From Pedobacter foliorum (GTDB taxonomy: Bacteria > Bacteroidota > Bacteroidia > Sphingobacteriales > Sphingobacteriaceae): 64,000 bases of DNA. The notes under the pieces were generated by a model. It did not search any database and was not told where the DNA came from. It saw only the letters and a program-made list of their open reading frames with translations. Where the stretch lies: assembly GCF_013266735.1 (NCBI RefSeq), contig NZ_JABSNU010000006.1, forward strand, positions 186,001 through 250,000. Reading direction: 5' to 3'. Shown one piece after another: positions 1-10,390 of the stretch. Each line of letters starts with the position of its first letter. The first letter of the stretch is position 1. A program made the position numbers and the translations under genes.

Positions 1-2205
1 TACACGGGCGGTATCTCTGATAGAAGATTTTGCCGCCATGGTACCATAAGTAATGATTTGCGCAACTTGATTTGAACCATATTTTTTGATTACATAATCC
101 ATTACCCTTCCACGACCCTCGTCGTCAAAGTCAATATCAATATCGGGCATGGAAACACGATCCGGATTTAGGAAACGCTCAAAAAGGAGGTCGTACTTAA
201 TCGGATCTATATTGGTAATCCATAAACAATACGCAACTACCGATCCTGCAGCAGATCCACGGCCCGGTCCTACCGAAACATCCAGATTCCTGGCTTCGGC
301 AATAAAATCCTGTACAATAAGGAAATAGCCGGGATAACCAGTTTTTTCGATGGTTTGCAACTCGAAATCTAGTCGTTCAGTAATTTCAGGTGTAAGCTCT
401 CCGTAACGTTTCTTAGCCCCTACATAAGTAAGATGACGAAGAAATTTATTCTCTCCTCGTTTACCACCATCTTCCTCATCCTCGACAACTAAAAACTCTT
501 CCGGAATATCGAACTTAGGCAAGAGCACCTCACGTGCAAGTTTGTAGATTTCAATTTTATCTACAATGGATTGTATGTTTAAAATAGCTTCAGGGACATC
601 GGCAAAAAGCGCCTTCATCTCATCAGCAGATTTGAAATAGTATTCCTGATTAGGCAAACCATAGCGGAAACCACGGCCGCTACCTATTTGAGTGGCTTGT
701 TTCTCGCCATCTTTTACACAAAGTAAAATATCGTGCGCGTTTGCATCTTTTTTACCAATGTAATAAGTGTTATTGGTTGCCACCATTTTAACCTCATGCT
801 TGCGCGCCAACGAAATCAGAGAAATGTTTACGATGTTCTCATCATCCTGATTGTGGCGCATCAGCTCGATATAAAAATCATCACCAAATTGTTCTTTCCA
901 CCACACCAAAGCCTCTTCAGCCTGGCGCTCTCCGATGTTCAGCAATTTACTGGAAATCTCTCCGTAGAGGTTTCCAGATAGTACAATGATGTCTTCTTTA
1001 TATTGTTCAATAACTGCCCTATCTATCCTTGGAACATAGTAAAATCCTTTTGTATAGGCAATGGACGACATTTTTGCAAGGTTGTGATAACCGTTCTTAT
1101 TTTTGGCTAGCAACACAATCTGATAACCATTGTCTTTGCGTTTTTTATCTTCATGGTTATCACAAACAAAAAACTCGCACCCTACAATCGGCTTTAAAAT
1201 TACGTCTGTAGGTTCTTCTCCTTTTTCTATTGCAGCGGCATTTTTAGCCTCAATCCCTTTATTGTGATTAAGTACCTGAGCAACAAAATGGAATGCGCCC
1301 ATCATATTCGCATGATCGGTCATCGCAACAGCAGGCATTTTCTCGGCCGCTGCCGCCTTTATCAGCGCAGGTATATTAATAGTCGACTGTAGAACAGAAA
1401 ACTGTGTGTGGTTATGCAAATGCGCAAATGCGGCATTTTTAAGTTCCTGTTTATTACTGGCAAGCTCCTGTTTAGAGGGACCGCCACTTGTTTTTTGCAA
1501 CCTTTTTCTGATATCATCAGAAGCTGATTTAAGATTGATGTGTGTTAAACCAATTCGGTTTATTACTCCCGGATTCTTTTCTTTAAAAAGGCGAATATAA
1601 CTTTGATCGGCCTGTAATTGTTCAGGTCTGAAAGCATCAATTTTAAGTAACTGAAAAAAGCAACGTGTAGTTGCCTCCACATCCGCAGTAGCATTGTGTG
1701 CCTCAGAAAATGGCTCACCAAAAAGGTACTGATGAAGCTCAGTTAAATTAGGTAATTTAAACCTACCTCCTCTACCGCCTGGAAGGCGTAATAATTCGGC
1801 TGTAGTTTCAGTACAGGTATCCAAAACCGGCATTTGTGCCATAGGGCTTTCCACTCCCATCCGGTGAAATTCGCAGCCCATGATATTAACATCGAAACCT
1901 ATGTTTTGGCCTACAATGAATTTCGCTTTAGAAAGTGCAATGTTAAATTTCTCTAAAACTTCTTGCAATCCAATCCCTTGCTCCTGAGCAAGCTCAGTAG
2001 AAATACCATGAATACGCTCTGCATCATACGGAATATTAAATCCGTCAGGATTTACAAGATAATCTTGATTTTCGATCAAATTACCTAACTCATCATGTAA
2101 CTGCCATGCAATTTGGATACACCTGGGCCAATTATCTGTATCAGTAATTGGGGCATTCCAATTGCGTGGTAAACCTGTAGTTTCGGTATCAAAAATCAAA
2201 TACAT
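1..2205 (-). CDS. dnaE: DNA polymerase III alpha subunit with N-terminal exonuclease domain (3' part missing)
   Basis: Replicative DNA polymerase catalytic subunit; 735 codons are visible and the rest runs off the left edge. Translated on the minus strand from the ATG at 2205. Residues 1-190 form a DEDDh 3'-5' exonuclease: FDTETTG (D6, E8), QNIGFDVN (D105) and HNATAD (H170, D175). The PHP domain follows (HLHNHTQFS near 263-270, TDHAN near 297-300). The fragment ends in the palm with GPGRGSAAGS and the catalytic MPDIDIDF acidic residues. Ordinary DnaE lacks the exonuclease; PolC carries it inserted inside the PHP domain, whereas here it precedes PHP. The architecture implies polymerase and proofreading in one chain. 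Identity as DnaE is near certain. Confidence 0.95.
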   Translation of the reverse strand, partial: MYLIFDTETTGLPRNWNAPITDTDNWPRCIQIAWQLHDELGNLIENQDYLVNPDGFNIPYDAERIHGISTELAQEQGIGLQEVLEKFNIALSKAKFIVGQNIGFDVNIMGCEFHRMGVESPMAQMPVLDTCTETTAELLRLPGGRGGRFKLPNLTELHQYLFGEPFSEAHNATADVEATTRCFFQLLKIDAFRPEQLQADQSYIRLFKEKNPGVINRIGLTHINLKSASDDIRKRLQKTSGGPSKQELASNKQELKNAAFAHLHNHTQFSVLQSTINIPALIKAAAAEKMPAVAMTDHANMMGAFHFVAQVLNHNKGIEAKNAAAIEKGEEPTDVILKPIVGCEFFVCDNHEDKKRKDNGYQIVLLAKNKNGYHNLAKMSSIAYTKGFYYVPRIDRAVIEQYKEDIIVLSGNLYGEISSKLLNIGERQAEEALVWWKEQFGDDFYIELMRHNQDDENIVNISLISLARKHEVKMVATNNTYYIGKKDANAHDILLCVKDGEKQATQIGSGRGFRYGLPNQEYYFKSADEMKALFADVPEAILNIQSIVDKIEIYKLAREVLLPKFDIPEEFLVVEDEEDGGKRGENKFLRHLTYVGAKKRYGELTPEITERLDFELQTIEKTGYPGYFLIVQDFIAEARNLDVSVGPGRGSAAGSVVAYCLWITNIDPIKYDLLFERFLNPDRVSMPDIDIDFDDEGRGRVMDYVIKKYGSNQVAQIITYGTMAAKSSIRDTARV

Positions 2206-2299
2206 ATTGTAATTAAATTACTCGTTTTGGAAATCAAAAATGGAAGTCCAAAAATACGTATTTTTTGCCTGTGATGTAAGGGGTTTCTAAATTTAAAGG

Positions 2300-2782
2300 T
2301 CAGGCTAGTGCCGTTTCATCGAATGAAACAATGTGATGTTCCTGAGAGACAAGCTTTGAGGTGTCGTAACCACGTTGCTCACATCTGTTAATAATTCCGG
2401 TAAGCAATTCATCCGAAAGCACGGGCTTGCGTGACAAGACAGAAAGATGTCTGTGTTTAGGATGGCCAACCACAGCATACGAGTAATCGTCAGCTAATTC
2501 TATTACCCAGTAATCAACCTTAAACGGCCACACGTATTGCGCCTTTAGCGTAGCATTATTACTACCTCTAGTTACAAACAGTTTAGACCGGGTGTACCTT
2601 TGCTCATCAGTTCCAACCACTTTGTAAGTAGTAAAAACTGCATAGTAACCATCCGGATGAATAACATATGTTTCTGTGGTTTGATACCAGTCTTTATCCA
2701 TTATAGTGGGTATCGAACATATAGAATACCACTTGCCTGCATAAGACATTATATCAACCTTTTGTACTGGTACATTTTCCAT
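2300..2782 (-). CDS. Lipocalin family protein (Blc-like)
   Basis: 160-residue lipocalin. The first-strand GxW motif is seen as AGKWYSI near residues 15-21, and the stretch around YWVIELADDYSYAVVGHP followed by LSVLSRKP is the Blc/apolipoprotein-D pattern. Bacterial Blc proteins bind lysophospholipids or fatty acids. Unlike E. coli Blc there is no signal peptide or lipobox, so this copy appears cytoplasmic unless the start is wrong; the visible ATG sits just before the conserved fold, so no room for a signal is lost. It stands alone between dnaE and the divergent mdh. The ligand is unknown. Confidence 0.8.
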   Translation of the reverse strand: MENVPVQKVDIMSYAGKWYSICSIPTIMDKDWYQTTETYVIHPDGYYAVFTTYKVVGTDEQRYTRSKLFVTRGSNNATLKAQYVWPFKVDYWVIELADDYSYAVVGHPKHRHLSVLSRKPVLSDELLTGIINRCEQRGYDTSKLVSQEHHIVSFDETALA

Positions 2783-2930
2783 AAGCTCCCCTAATTTTTC
2801 GCCCGATCAGCAAATGTAAATTCTTTATCATAAAACCAGCAATAAAGAATAAAGTTTTAAAAACCATTTTTTAAACTCATGTATTTTTCTAACTTCGAAG
2901 GGAAGGTAACATATGTAAAAAACTATATTT

Positions 2931-3869
2931 ATGAAGATAACGGTTGTAGGTGCAGGTGCCGTTGGCGCTACCTGTGCAGATAATATTGCCAGAAAAGAAT
3001 TAGCTGAAGAGTTAATTTTACTGGACATTAAAGAAGGTTTTGCAGAAGGCAAGGCAATTGATATGATGCAAACGGCCGCTTTATTAGGCTTCGACACTAA
3101 AATTACCGGTGTTACAAACGATTATGCCAGCACGGCAGGATCCGAAGTTGTGGTAATCACCTCGGGCCTACCCCGCAAACCGGGCATGACTCGTGAAGAG
3201 CTAATTGGCATTAACGCCGGCATCGTAAAAGGTGTTGCCGAAAATATCTTAAAACACTCGCCTGACACCATCATTATCGTAGTTTCCAATCCAATGGATA
3301 CCATGAATTATCTGGCTTTAAAATCTACAGGCCTACCTAAAAACCGCGTATTAGGAATGGGTGGAGCACTAGATTCATCCAGATTTAAATATTACCTTAG
3401 TCAGGAATTAGGCTGCTCTCCAGCAGATTTGAACGCTGTTGTTATTGGCGGCCATGGAGACACCACTATGATTCCTTTAATTAATCACGCTACATGGAAT
3501 AGCATTCCTGTTACTCAATTCTTATCTAAAGAACAGCAGGAAAAAGTTGTTGCCAGCACTATGGTTGGGGGCGCTACTTTAACTAAACTGATTGGCACAT
3601 CGGCATGGTACGCGCCAGGAGCAGGAACTGCTGCAATGGTTGAAAGTATTGTGCGCGACCAGAAAAAACTAATTTCATCGGGAGTGTATTTAGATGGCGA
3701 ATATGGCCAAAAAGATATTTCGTTAGTTGTTCCGGTAATTATTGGTAAAAATGGTGCTGAAAAAATACTAGACATTAAATTAAGTGATACAGAACAAGAT
3801 ACATTTAACAAAAGCGCTGATGCTGTTCGTAATATGAACGCAGTGCTTCATGAAATGAAACTCGTTTAA
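2931..3869 (+). CDS. mdh: Malate dehydrogenase
   Basis: 312-residue NAD-dependent malate dehydrogenase of the LDH-like class, interconverting malate and oxaloacetate in the TCA cycle. The Rossmann motif GAGAVGAT lies at 7-14, with D32 at the end of strand 2 predicting NAD over NADP. The substrate loop PRKPGMTR (81-88) supplies the two arginines typical of malate rather than lactate binding; R151 and the catalytic H175 in GGHGDT follow. Length is normal. The start has no Shine-Dalgarno, which is usual here. The retropepsin-like gene follows 24 nt downstream on the same strand. Confidence 0.95.
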   Translation: MKITVVGAGAVGATCADNIARKELAEELILLDIKEGFAEGKAIDMMQTAALLGFDTKITGVTNDYASTAGSEVVVITSGLPRKPGMTREELIGINAGIVKGVAENILKHSPDTIIIVVSNPMDTMNYLALKSTGLPKNRVLGMGGALDSSRFKYYLSQELGCSPADLNAVVIGGHGDTTMIPLINHATWNSIPVTQFLSKEQQEKVVASTMVGGATLTKLIGTSAWYAPGAGTAAMVESIVRDQKKLISSGVYLDGEYGQKDISLVVPVIIGKNGAEKILDIKLSDTEQDTFNKSADAVRNMNAVLHEMKLV

Positions 3870-3893
3870 ACGAGGGTATATAGAATAGTTTAA

Positions 3894-4316
3894 ATGAGAC
3901 CAATCTCAATACCCTTAATTTTAATAAGCTTACAAGACGACGGTTTCCACCTATTGGTGGAAATTGTTGTTTTTGGACAAAAGTTATTTGCCGTGGTTGA
4001 TACCGGCGCTTCTAGATCCGTTTTTGATAAAACTTTCCTTAAAGACCACCTTAAAGACCTGGAGCACAGCGAAGAAACTCAAGCTACAACATTATTTTCT
4101 ACCTCAAGCACTTTGCAGGCTGTAATACCAGCTATAAAGATTGGCCGTCTGGCATTGAAGAACTATGAAACTGTTGCCTTGGATTTGGAAGCTGTAAACC
4201 AAGCCTACGAAGGTCTTGGGCACCCCCCCATTATAGGCATTATCGGTAGTGATCTGTTATTGAAATATCAGGCGGTCATCAACTACAAAAAAATGAAGCT
4301 CTACCTTTATAAATAG
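3894..4316 (+). CDS. Retropepsin-like aspartic protease family protein
   Basis: 140-residue single-domain protein. The sequence VVDTGAS at about residues 33-39 is the D-T-G active-site triplet of retropepsins, and GIIGSDLL near 115-122 resembles the second conserved hydrophobic-hydrophobic-glycine element. The size equals one retropepsin lobe, so an active enzyme would be a homodimer. No signal peptide or membrane segment is seen, so the product is probably cytoplasmic. The gene begins 24 nt after mdh and may share its transcript. The substrate is unknown and catalytic activity is inferred only from the motif. Confidence 0.72.
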   Translation: MRPISIPLILISLQDDGFHLLVEIVVFGQKLFAVVDTGASRSVFDKTFLKDHLKDLEHSEETQATTLFSTSSTLQAVIPAIKIGRLALKNYETVALDLEAVNQAYEGLGHPPIIGIIGSDLLLKYQAVINYKKMKLYLYK

Positions 4317-4393
4317 ATTTACTAAACTACAAAAATCATTTTTTTTTGCATTTTTTTTGGTCCGAAGTCTGCATCGGCTCTTCGACGGCTTTT

Positions 4394-4433
4394 GTTCGGA
4401 CCTCGTTCGACTATGGTCGAACAAGGTCCGAAC
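4394..4433. repeat. Nested palindrome in the gap after the retropepsin-like gene
   Basis: Perfect inverted repeat GTTCGGACC (4394-4402) with GGTCCGAAC (4425-4433), enclosing a second perfect one, GTTCGAC (4405-4411) with GTCGAAC (4416-4422), around a TATG loop. A further GGTCCGAA copy sits near 4370 and another GAACAAGGT follows at 4431. This is GC-rich compared with its surroundings and looks like a dispersed intergenic repeat. It occupies part of the 441-nt gene-free stretch 4317-4757. Confidence 0.75.
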
Positions 4434-4543
4434 AAGGTACGTTTAAACGTGGTGTCAGAGACGACTATATTTTAGGTTGAAATTCGAATTTTTTCCAAAT
4501 CCAAAGCTAAAACAAGCCAAATTTTATTGAGTTGCAAAACCAA

Positions 4544-4587
4544 TTTCATTCAAGCATCAATTGAATACTATTGATGTTTGAATGAAA
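4544..4587. repeat. 18-bp inverted repeat hairpin
   Basis: Arms 4544-4561 and 4570-4587 are complementary at 17 of 18 positions around an 8-nt loop. The one mismatch would be a G-U pair in a plus-strand transcript. No T-run follows on either strand, so it is not an ordinary terminator. It lies in the gene-free stretch 4317-4757; apart from the two repeats and the gyrB terminator I see nothing else there. Confidence 0.65.
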
Positions 4588-4704
4588 CTTACATAAAAAT
4601 ACAAATACTAATTAACAAAAACCAATCTATCACTGGTAATTTATTTTGCCTGGCAGCTTGTTCGGCATTAGTAGGATGATGACAAAGTAAACATGTCACA
4701 AAAA

Positions 4705-4731
4705 AAAGAGGTCTGAAAAACAGACCTCTTT
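4705..4731 (-). terminator. Rho-independent terminator of gyrB
   Basis: AAAGAGGTCTG and CAGACCTCTTT form an 11-bp stem with a 5-nt loop. On the minus strand it is followed by a T-run, and it lies 26 nt past the gyrB stop codon. Confidence 0.85.
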
Positions 4732-4757
4732 AATTTATATTCTTGAATGCTTAATGA

Positions 4758-6830
<2,073 letters not shown>

Positions 6831-6839
6831 TTAGGATAC

Positions 6840-6861
6840 TAAATTTGAAATTTTATATTTG
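6840..6861 (+). promoter_or_regulatory. Candidate -7 elements upstream of the OmpH-like gene
   Basis: Two octamers match TAnnTTTG exactly: TAAATTTG at 6840-6847 and TATATTTG at 6854-6861, leaving a 60-80 nt leader. No convincing -33 TTG is seen at the right distance, so which one is used is unclear. Confidence 0.4.
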
Positions 6862-6930
6862 TTGAAATTTATCACTCAGGAATGGGCAGGAGGATAGGTT
6901 TATAACCCAGAAAAAACAAATTAAATACTA

Positions 6931-7527
6931 ATGAAAACAAAAACAACATTAGGCAGTATTGCTACTGCTGTAGCCATAGTTTCTTTAATGGCATCTTGTC
7001 AGAATAAAGATGAAAAGACCGGTACAGCTGCAAAATCGGAACCAGCTACTGTTTCAAATAACGAGAAGATTGTTTATGTGAACTCTGATTCATTACTAAC
7101 AAAATATCAGTATTTTAAAGACATTAAGGTAAAATTAGAAGCAAAATCTAAAACAGCTCAGGCTGATCTTGGATCTAAACAACAAGCGTTTCAACGTGAG
7201 GTTGCTGCTTACCAACAACAGGCAAATACTTTGCCAGCTGACCAAAGAGCTGCTACCGAAGAAAGACTTGCTCGTAAACAACAAGAATTACAAGCTTATC
7301 AGCAAAATGCAGGTGCTGCACTTCAAACTGAACAAGCTGCTGAAAACGAAAAACTTTACGACAAAGTTGCTGATTACCTAAAAGGTTACGCAAAAAAGAA
7401 AGGCTTTAAAATGGTGTTAACTTATTCTAAAGGTAACAGCGCTATCTTATTTGCTGACGAAAGTTTAGATGTAACCAGCGAAGTAATTGTTGGCTTAAAT
7501 GATACTTACAAACCAGCTGCAAAATAA
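6931..7527 (+). CDS. OmpH/Skp family periplasmic chaperone-like lipoprotein
   Basis: 198-residue protein. A hydrophobic signal segment (about 7-22) ends in LMASC, a plausible lipobox with C23. A linker then leads into KIVYVNSDSLL near 46-56, the strand that opens OmpH/Skp domains, followed by a long Gln/Ala/Lys-rich coiled-coil (about 60-155) and a closing strand (KMVLTYSKGNSAILFA). This matches the trimeric Skp fold, which holds unfolded outer-membrane proteins in the periplasm; whether a lipidated version does the same is inferred. A strong terminator follows immediately. Confidence 0.85.
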   Translation: MKTKTTLGSIATAVAIVSLMASCQNKDEKTGTAAKSEPATVSNNEKIVYVNSDSLLTKYQYFKDIKVKLEAKSKTAQADLGSKQQAFQREVAAYQQQANTLPADQRAATEERLARKQQELQAYQQNAGAALQTEQAAENEKLYDKVADYLKGYAKKKGFKMVLTYSKGNSAILFADESLDVTSEVIVGLNDTYKPAAK

Positions 7528-7550
7528 TGCAGGTTTAATGAACATATGGA

Positions 7551-7579
7551 ATGCCCCGAATTATCGGGGCATTTTTTTT
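7551..7579 (+). terminator. Rho-independent terminator after the OmpH-like gene
   Basis: ATGCCCCGA and TCGGGGCAT pair perfectly around an ATTA loop and are followed by seven further T residues. It ends 14 nt before the deaminase start. Confidence 0.9.
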
Positions 7580-7593
7580 GCACCTCAAATAAC

Positions 7594-8076
7594 ATGGACA
7601 AATTAAAAGAACACGAGAAATTCATGAAACTGGCGATTCAGCTTTCTGAAGAAAATGTTTTAGATAAAATGGGCGCTCCATTTGGTGCCGTTGTGGTAAA
7701 AGATGGAAAAGTTATTGCCAAAAGTGCTAACATGGTTATAGCCGACAACGACCCTACTGCGCATGCAGAGGTTGCTGCCATAAGACTGGCTTGCAAGAAA
7801 CTGAAAACATTTGATTTGAGCGGTTGTGTAATATACACAAGCTGCGAACCATGCCCTATGTGCCTAAGCGCTGTTTATTGGGCTAGTATCGACACCATTT
7901 ACTACGCAAACACCAAAATAGACGCTGCTGATATTGGTTTTAGCGATAAATTCATTTATGATGAAATGCATAAATCGATGGCAGATAGAGTGCTCCCTTT
8001 TAAGCAAATGATGAGAGATGATGCACAAAGGGCTTTTAAACTCTGGAACAAATCTGCTGAGAAAACAGATTTATAG
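7594..8076 (+). CDS. guaD: Nucleoside/guanine deaminase (GuaD-type)
   Basis: 160-residue zinc deaminase. The cytidine-deaminase-fold signature is complete: HAE at 57-59 (zinc ligand H57, proton shuttle E59) and PCPMC at 86-90 (zinc ligands C87 and C90). DNDPTAHAEV, YTSCEPCPMC and the tail (DAADIGFSDKFIYDEM) follow the guanine deaminase subgroup, which converts guanine to xanthine, more closely than tRNA adenosine deaminase. The frame is open back to 7546, but that would start inside the preceding terminator, so the ATG at 7594 is chosen. The substrate is inferred from similarity only. Confidence 0.85.
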   Translation: MDKLKEHEKFMKLAIQLSEENVLDKMGAPFGAVVVKDGKVIAKSANMVIADNDPTAHAEVAAIRLACKKLKTFDLSGCVIYTSCEPCPMCLSAVYWASIDTIYYANTKIDAADIGFSDKFIYDEMHKSMADRVLPFKQMMRDDAQRAFKLWNKSAEKTDL

Positions 8077-8141
8077 TCTTTTCTGTAACTTGTAACTCCT
8101 TTGTGGCGTCTTATATCTAATCAAGCAATTAAACCCTCAGA

Positions 8142-8867
8142 ATGGATAGTTACAGGCAAAAAGTAGAGATTGAACTGGAATTTTGGAAGAGAGATATCCT
8201 AAAAAAGCCGTCTGTTTTGAACAAGGTTACCGATGGTATCCAGAAAAAGATAAACGGTTATATTCCGGATAAGGTTCATGATGCCATTACTGCAGCGATT
8301 AAGGGTATGACAAGGGCTGTTCTTTATGGCTCTACGTACACTACTTCATCTACCCCTCCTGAAGAAATGAGCTTGATTCATCGGGAGGCACTGGTGCGCG
8401 AAAAAATAGACAGCTACTCTAAAACCGGCGCTGCAGAAGGTGGTATAACCGGGGCTGGTGGCTTTTTGATGAGTATGGCTGATTTTCCAATACTTGTAGG
8501 TATAAAAATGAAAATGCTGTTTGAAATTGCAGCCCTGTACGGTGTTGACGTGAAAGACTTTAGGGAACGTTTATACATTCTTTATATTTTTCAACTTGCT
8601 TTTTCTAGTAAAGAAGGTGGCCAAAAAGTGTTTGCACACATTCAGGATTGGGATGAGAAGCTTCACATACTTCCTGAAAACTCTGATAATTTCGACTGGA
8701 AAACATTTCAGCAGGAATATCGAGATTATATAGACATTGCTAAACTAGCGCAATTATTACCTGTAGTTGGCGCTGCAGTTGGCGCCGTTGCCAATTATCA
8801 GTTAATTAAAAAGCTTGGAAAAACGGCTACCCAGGCTTATCGGATGCGTTTGAAAAAAGCGGAATAG
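8142..8867 (+). CDS. EcsC family protein
   Basis: 241-residue protein resembling the EcsC family by the pattern of an amphipathic N-terminus, a glycine-rich central segment (AAEGGITGAGGFLMSMADFP) and a second small-residue segment near the C-terminus (LLPVVGAAVGAVANYQLI). Family members are named after a gene in a Bacillus ABC-transporter operon; their biochemical role is not established. The two glycine-rich hydrophobic stretches suggest membrane association. The gene ends at the base adjoining the convergent Hsp15-type gene. Confidence 0.7.
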   Translation: MDSYRQKVEIELEFWKRDILKKPSVLNKVTDGIQKKINGYIPDKVHDAITAAIKGMTRAVLYGSTYTTSSTPPEEMSLIHREALVREKIDSYSKTGAAEGGITGAGGFLMSMADFPILVGIKMKMLFEIAALYGVDVKDFRERLYILYIFQLAFSSKEGGQKVFAHIQDWDEKLHILPENSDNFDWKTFQQEYRDYIDIAKLAQLLPVVGAAVGAVANYQLIKKLGKTATQAYRMRLKKAE

Positions 8868-9269
8868 CTATTCTTCTTCTTCAAAAAGTCCGCCTATTAA
8901 ATCGTCGGTTTCGCGTCTATCTTTTTTAGTTGGCCTTCCAGTTCCCCTATCTCTTTTTAAAGCTGGTGCATGAAACATAGATTTGAATCCATGTGTTTCT
9001 TCAAGTGGAGTAATGTCTTTGTATTTAGTTACGGCAATTTTAGATTCTACTCTGTTGTACAAAAGCTCAACAACTTCTATTACTTTTTTTTCTATCCCTC
9101 TTGATACCTGATAAACTTCGCCGGGTTTAACGATGGCAGATGGCTTAAGATTTTGGCCATTAAATTTAACACGACCAGCCTTGCAGGCTTCTGTAGCTAA
9201 ACTTCTGGTCTTAAATAATCTTATTGCCCACAAGTACTTATCGATACGTAATTTTTCCTTTTCAGTCAT
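8868..9269 (-). CDS. hslR: S4-domain RNA-binding heat shock protein (Hsp15-type)
   Basis: 133-residue protein with an N-terminal S4 RNA-binding domain (residues 6-70: LRIDKYLWAIRLFKTRSLAT and GRVKFNGQNLKPSAIVKPGE) and a basic C-terminal extension ending in an acidic tail. This layout is that of Hsp15, which in E. coli binds 50S subunits carrying a stalled peptidyl-tRNA and helps recycle them. Convergent with the EcsC-family gene with no spacer. A TAnnTTTG match on the minus strand at 9284-9277 lies just upstream. Confidence 0.85.
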   Translation of the reverse strand: MTEKEKLRIDKYLWAIRLFKTRSLATEACKAGRVKFNGQNLKPSAIVKPGEVYQVSRGIEKKVIEVVELLYNRVESKIAVTKYKDITPLEETHGFKSMFHAPALKRDRGTGRPTKKDRRETDDLIGGLFEEEE

Positions 9270-9276
9270 AAAAAAT

Positions 9277-9284
9277 CAAAAATA
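9277..9284 (-). promoter_or_regulatory. Candidate -7 element for the Hsp15-type gene
   Basis: TATTTTTG on the minus strand matches TAnnTTTG exactly and ends 7 nt before the start codon, with TTG at 9304-9302, 17 nt upstream. The leader would be almost absent. Confidence 0.4.
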
Positions 9285-9346
9285 CATAAGAAAACAATGC
9301 TCAATACATAAAATTCATTTATTTTGTCAAAAATTAAACAAACAAC

Positions 9347-10165
9347 ATGATAGCAGAATTAAAAAAGTTAGTAGAAGCCGCTTGGGAAGATAGAACTTTA
9401 TTAGAATATACGGAACATTGTGAGGCAATTGAAACCGTAGTTATGCAGTTAGATAAAGGTGAATTGCGCGTTGCTGAGCCTATTCTAAATTCATGGGGTG
9501 TAAATGAATGGATCAAAAAAGCTGTTATTCTTTACTTCCCCATCAGACAGATGAAAGTAAGTGAGTCGGGGCCTTTTGTGTTTCATGATAAAATGAAACT
9601 AAAAACCAATTATAAAGAACTTGGTGTAAGAGTAGTACCTGGTGCGAGTGCTCGTTATGGTGCTTTCCTTGCTAAAGGTGTTATCATGATGCCTTCTTAT
9701 GTAAACATTGGTGCCTACGTAGATGAAGGCACAATGGTTGATACTTGGGCTACTGTTGGTTCATGTGCGCAAATTGGAAAACATGTTCACTTAAGTGGTG
9801 GTGTTGGTATTGGTGGTGTTCTTGAACCTATCCAGGCTGCTCCGGTAATCATCGAAGACAACTGCTTCTTAGGCTCAAGAGCTATTGTAGTTGAAGGTGT
9901 TCGTGTTGAAAAAGAAGCTGTATTAGGTGCTAACGTAGTGTTAACCGCTTCAACAAAAATTATTGACGTTACTGGAAGTTCTCCTGTTGAATACAAAGGT
10001 ATTGTTCCTGCTCGTTCAGTAGTTATTCCTGGTAGCTATGCAAAACAATTCCCTGCAGGTGAATATCACGTTCCATGTGCATTAATTATTGGTAAACGTA
10101 AAGAATCTACAGATAAAAAGACTTCACTTAATGATGCATTAAGAGAAAACAACGTTGCTGTATAA
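9347..10165 (+). CDS. dapD: 2,3,4,5-tetrahydropyridine-2,6-dicarboxylate N-succinyltransferase
   Basis: 272-residue acyltransferase of the succinylase branch of lysine/diaminopimelate synthesis, using succinyl-CoA. The helical N-terminal domain (1-100) is followed by left-handed beta-helix hexapeptide repeats (about 100-230), with MPSYVNIGAYVDEGTMVDTW and GGVGIGGVLEPIQAAPVIIE as recognisable blocks. Length is usual for DapD. Diaminopimelate is needed for the peptidoglycan crosslinks. Monocistronic as far as seen; a repeat cluster and a shared terminator follow. Confidence 0.95.
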   Translation: MIAELKKLVEAAWEDRTLLEYTEHCEAIETVVMQLDKGELRVAEPILNSWGVNEWIKKAVILYFPIRQMKVSESGPFVFHDKMKLKTNYKELGVRVVPGASARYGAFLAKGVIMMPSYVNIGAYVDEGTMVDTWATVGSCAQIGKHVHLSGGVGIGGVLEPIQAAPVIIEDNCFLGSRAIVVEGVRVEKEAVLGANVVLTASTKIIDVTGSSPVEYKGIVPARSVVIPGSYAKQFPAGEYHVPCALIIGKRKESTDKKTSLNDALRENNVAV

Positions 10166-10178
10166 GTTGTAAAACTGT

Positions 10179-10308
10179 CGTCATCCTGAGGTTAATGCGG
10201 TGGTCATCCTGAATTTATTTCAGGATCTCGCATAGGCAAGGCTTTCTTTCTCTTGAGAGATCCTGAAATAAATTCAGGATGACGTTTGCAAATTCAGGAT
10301 GACGTTTG
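10179..10308. repeat. Intergenic palindromic repeat pair (REP-like)
   Basis: A 26-nt arm at 10203-10228 and its exact reverse complement at 10258-10283 flank a 29-nt spacer. Both contain the core TCCTGAA...TTCAGGA. A truncated copy (GTCATCCTGAG) lies at 10179-10189, and a 19-nt direct duplication (10270-10288 and 10290-10308) extends the right side. The structure is typical of dispersed, transposase-mobilised palindromic repeats. Confidence 0.85.
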
Positions 10309-10313
10309 GAAAT

Positions 10314-10350
10314 AAAAGAGCCTGATCATTAAAATGATCAGGCTCTTTTA
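10314..10350. terminator. Bidirectional terminator between dapD and the glycosyltransferase gene
   Basis: AAAAGAGCCTGATCATT and its exact complement form a 17-bp stem with a 3-nt loop, T-rich on both strands. It sits between convergent genes. Confidence 0.85.
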
Positions 10351-10390
10351 TTTCTTGCTAGTTATTTCTTGTTAGCAGTCTTCCTTACTA

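Noticed and set aside
7546..7593. Longer start of the deaminase gene
   Set aside because: It would begin within the terminator of the preceding gene; the shorter start matches the family.
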